DNA of 64,000 nucleotides from Pelomyxa schiedti. Taxonomy: Eukaryota > Evosea > Pelobiontida > Pelomyxidae. The DNA lies in assembly GCA_020536535.1 (NCBI GenBank), contig JAHLWZ010000844.1, positions 16,251 through 80,250 of the forward strand. Direction: 5' to 3'. The notes beneath the pieces are model-generated. The model did no database searches, had not been told where the DNA came from, and was given only the letters and a program-made list of their open reading frames with translations. Shown in pieces: positions 62,247-64,000 of this stretch (its first letter is position 1; each line of letters opens with the position of its first letter). The translations under genes were made by a program, and so were the position numbers.

Positions 62247-64000
62247 GCCGCACAACACGCCCTTGTTTTTTTTCTTGGAAGCATGTACTTGTGCCGGTTG
62301 TTGCGGGGAACCGTTGGTGTGTAATGCTTGTTCCCATAATCAAGGGGCTGTGCAAGAGGCAGAGGCCGGTCTAAATGTGTTTCTGTGCTGAGCACCATCG
62401 AAGTTGGCTCGAAACTAACACAAGTGGATATAATAATGACCACGCAACTGGTGTGTTACATTTATATATGGCGGGATTATTGAAACAAACAGTACATAGA
62501 GGAAGGAGGAACAGTTTGTTAGTTCTTATTCCCCTTCCCACAGCTTCGACTACCAATCCCCCATCTCGGGGATGCGAGAGGGGGGGCGGTGGTGTGGGGG
62601 GGAGGGTACTCCTTCTCCTCCTGGTACATGATTCTCCAGCAAAACACCAAGGTTGGATGTATTATTTATTTGTACTGAATTGACCACTGGAAATATGTAC
62701 ATAGAACATAGACTAAATTTTGTCTTGAGAACAGAAGCCAAAACCCACTCTCCTCCCTTCCAAACAAACCCAGGAACAAGAAAAGAAAATGCTGACGGTA
62801 TGAAGAGGAAAGAACTGGAGCTCTTCTTCAAGAAGTTGCCGTTGTTTTTTCCGTTGTTAGTGATATATTAGTGCTTCTGGTGCTGCCACGTAGAGGCCCT
62901 TCTTAGGATATGACTACTGAGAGGCAAGTCATCATCGAACGAGTAATTCAATTAAGAGGGCTACTCTGCTGCTTGTTGACATGAATCTTCTTGACATGTT
63001 TGCTCCCTGTGAATTTACCCACAGTACTTTATCACAAGGAACTTCCGGAAGTCTCTTCAGCATCCCTCCCCTCTGGTAACTTGTCAAGTATGTACACTCA
63101 ACAGGTTTGGGTTGGTTCCTTTGACACCTTCATAGGAAGAATTCTATCGTCTTATACCGGAATCATTGAACCTTTCATTATTCCTGGTGACAGTGATGGC
63201 TTTTCCGGTGTGCCAATACATAGAAGAAGCCCGCTACAGAAAGGAAATGTCTCCTGTAAACGTGGAATGAATTAGTTCCTTGAGAACAGTGCGAATTAAA
63301 TTCTGCCTGAATGGATTCGAGGGAAAAGCAGAAGGCCAGACCACACTCTCGTTCATTCTTAGGGACTACAACCCAAACTGCTGTTCGATGGAAAATGGAG
63401 CAAGCTTCTGTCAACTACTACTGGAGAATAAATGTTCCAGGGAACCCATAATTATTGTTTGACCCCTCACCCATCCCCGGGTGTGATAATGGCTAGCCCT
63501 CCTCTTTCTCCATTCTCGTAAAACCACCATCAGAGTTAGAAACTCTTCAGTGGGTTTTCTTCAGATTGGGTCGAGCACCCACGTGTCGGCCTAACGGCTC
63601 TCGATCCACCTGAGGACCTCTGAGTGTAGCAGTCTGTACCTTTTTTTTTTTCCCTCTTTAATGCAACTGGCCCCAGTTGCAAAAATTTCGATTTTTTCCC
63701 GAGGATTTTGATTTAAAAGCGCAATTAAAAGAAAAAAAATATTAAAACATAATAAACCAAACAAATTAAGTTGGGCAACAAGTCAGGCAACACCAACAGC
63801 AACACAGGTTGGTTATGTGTTGCTTGTATTTCTTCTCTTTTTCAAGCATGTTTTTGTGGTTTGTTTTTGTTTTTTCCCGAGTGCCTGCTTATTGTTTGTT
63901 TACAATTTTGCATTGTGAAGGTACAAAGCCTCCGGCCTGATGTACTGCCTGCACAGTAAAAGACGAGTACTTGTTTTTCAACACACTATACTCGAAAAGA
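62247..64000. other. 1.75-kb stretch without a supportable gene
   Basis: Nothing here matches a known family well. On the - strand 62556-62371 reads LCTVCFNNPAIYKC and ends WCSAQKH, faintly like a HIT-type zinc finger, and could be an upstream exon of the FYR-domain gene. On the + strand 62991-63275 and 63280-63462 are open but show no domain. At 63662-63680 there is a 9-bp inverted repeat (TGCAACTGG and CCAGTTGCA, 2-nt spacer), preceded by an uninterrupted T run at about 63641-63651. The last 300 bp are A/T-rich. Confidence 0.4.

Noticed and set aside
63560-63600. tRNA T-arm-like sequence
   Set aside because: A 4-bp stem with a 7-nt loop is present, but the loop is not TTCRANY and no acceptor, D or anticodon arms can be drawn.

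Overview
This window is nuclear DNA from a unicellular eukaryote, most likely a free-living amoeba. Almost every gene is broken by short GT-AG introns (about 33-180 nt), and TAA, TAG and TGA all act as stops. Intergenic gaps are often only 60-300 bp. Low-complexity Gln, Thr/Pro and Ser tracts are common, and TKL kinases are expanded. An amoebozoan, perhaps of the Archamoebae type, is my best guess, but no rRNA or other taxonomic marker is present. Exon borders were assembled by eye; those given to the base keep frame and match a known fold, and the others are marked approximate.

Layout. 0-4.1 kb: a zinc alcohol dehydrogenase of bacterial NDMA type (+), a small heat-shock protein (-) and a secreted GC-rich PHP metallohydrolase (+). 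4.1-9.5 kb: TKL kinase paralogue A (-). 9.56-13.03 kb: a HELLS/DDM1-type SNF2 remodeler (-) with an HMG-box-like module between its two helicase lobes. 13.0-16.3 kb: no gene I can support. 16.3-18.4 kb: an unrecognised, probably lipid-anchored protein with a nuclease-like motif (-). 18.5-23.6 kb: a possible 37-residue membrane protein (+), a TOM1/THH1-like multi-pass membrane protein (-), a PHO80/U-type cyclin (-) and a secretory-pathway glycosyltransferase-like protein (-).

23.8-35.0 kb: TKL kinase paralogues B and C (-), adjacent, with patchy near-identity that suggests gene conversion. The three kinases share one layout: a disordered N-terminus, an H-type-lectin-like domain, ankyrin repeats, an MSP-like beta domain and a kinase domain with intact catalytic motifs. 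This is the most system-like feature of the window.

35.2-39.0 kb: a membrane-anchored DUF1868/2H-phosphoesterase-like protein (-), an unrecognised protein with a helical C-terminus (+) and a membrane SDR (+). 39.1-41.8 kb: a Gln-rich protein with a short zinc-knuckle-like motif (-). 42.1-51.0 kb: a homologue of HPS5, a BLOC-2 subunit, carrying a Thr/Pro-rich insertion of well over 1,500 residues and a C-terminal RING-like motif (+). 51.2-52.8 kb: a PP2C phosphatase (-). 53-55.9 kb: a proline-rich protein with repeated Ras-association-like domains (-). 56.3-59.7 kb: a secreted alpha-amylase with starch-binding-like and EGF-like modules (+). 59.8-62.2 kb: a TBRG1-like FYRN/FYRC nuclear protein (-). 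62.2-64 kb: no supported gene.

The genes do not form one pathway. Recurring themes are signalling (three TKL kinases, PP2C, RA-domain adaptor, cyclin), chromatin (HELLS, FYR protein, Gln-rich protein) and the endomembrane or secretory system (HPS5, TOM1-like, glycosyltransferase, amylase, PHP hydrolase, 2H-like protein). Many neighbours are head-to-head or tail-to-tail with very small gaps, so promoters and 3' ends are probably shared or overlapping.
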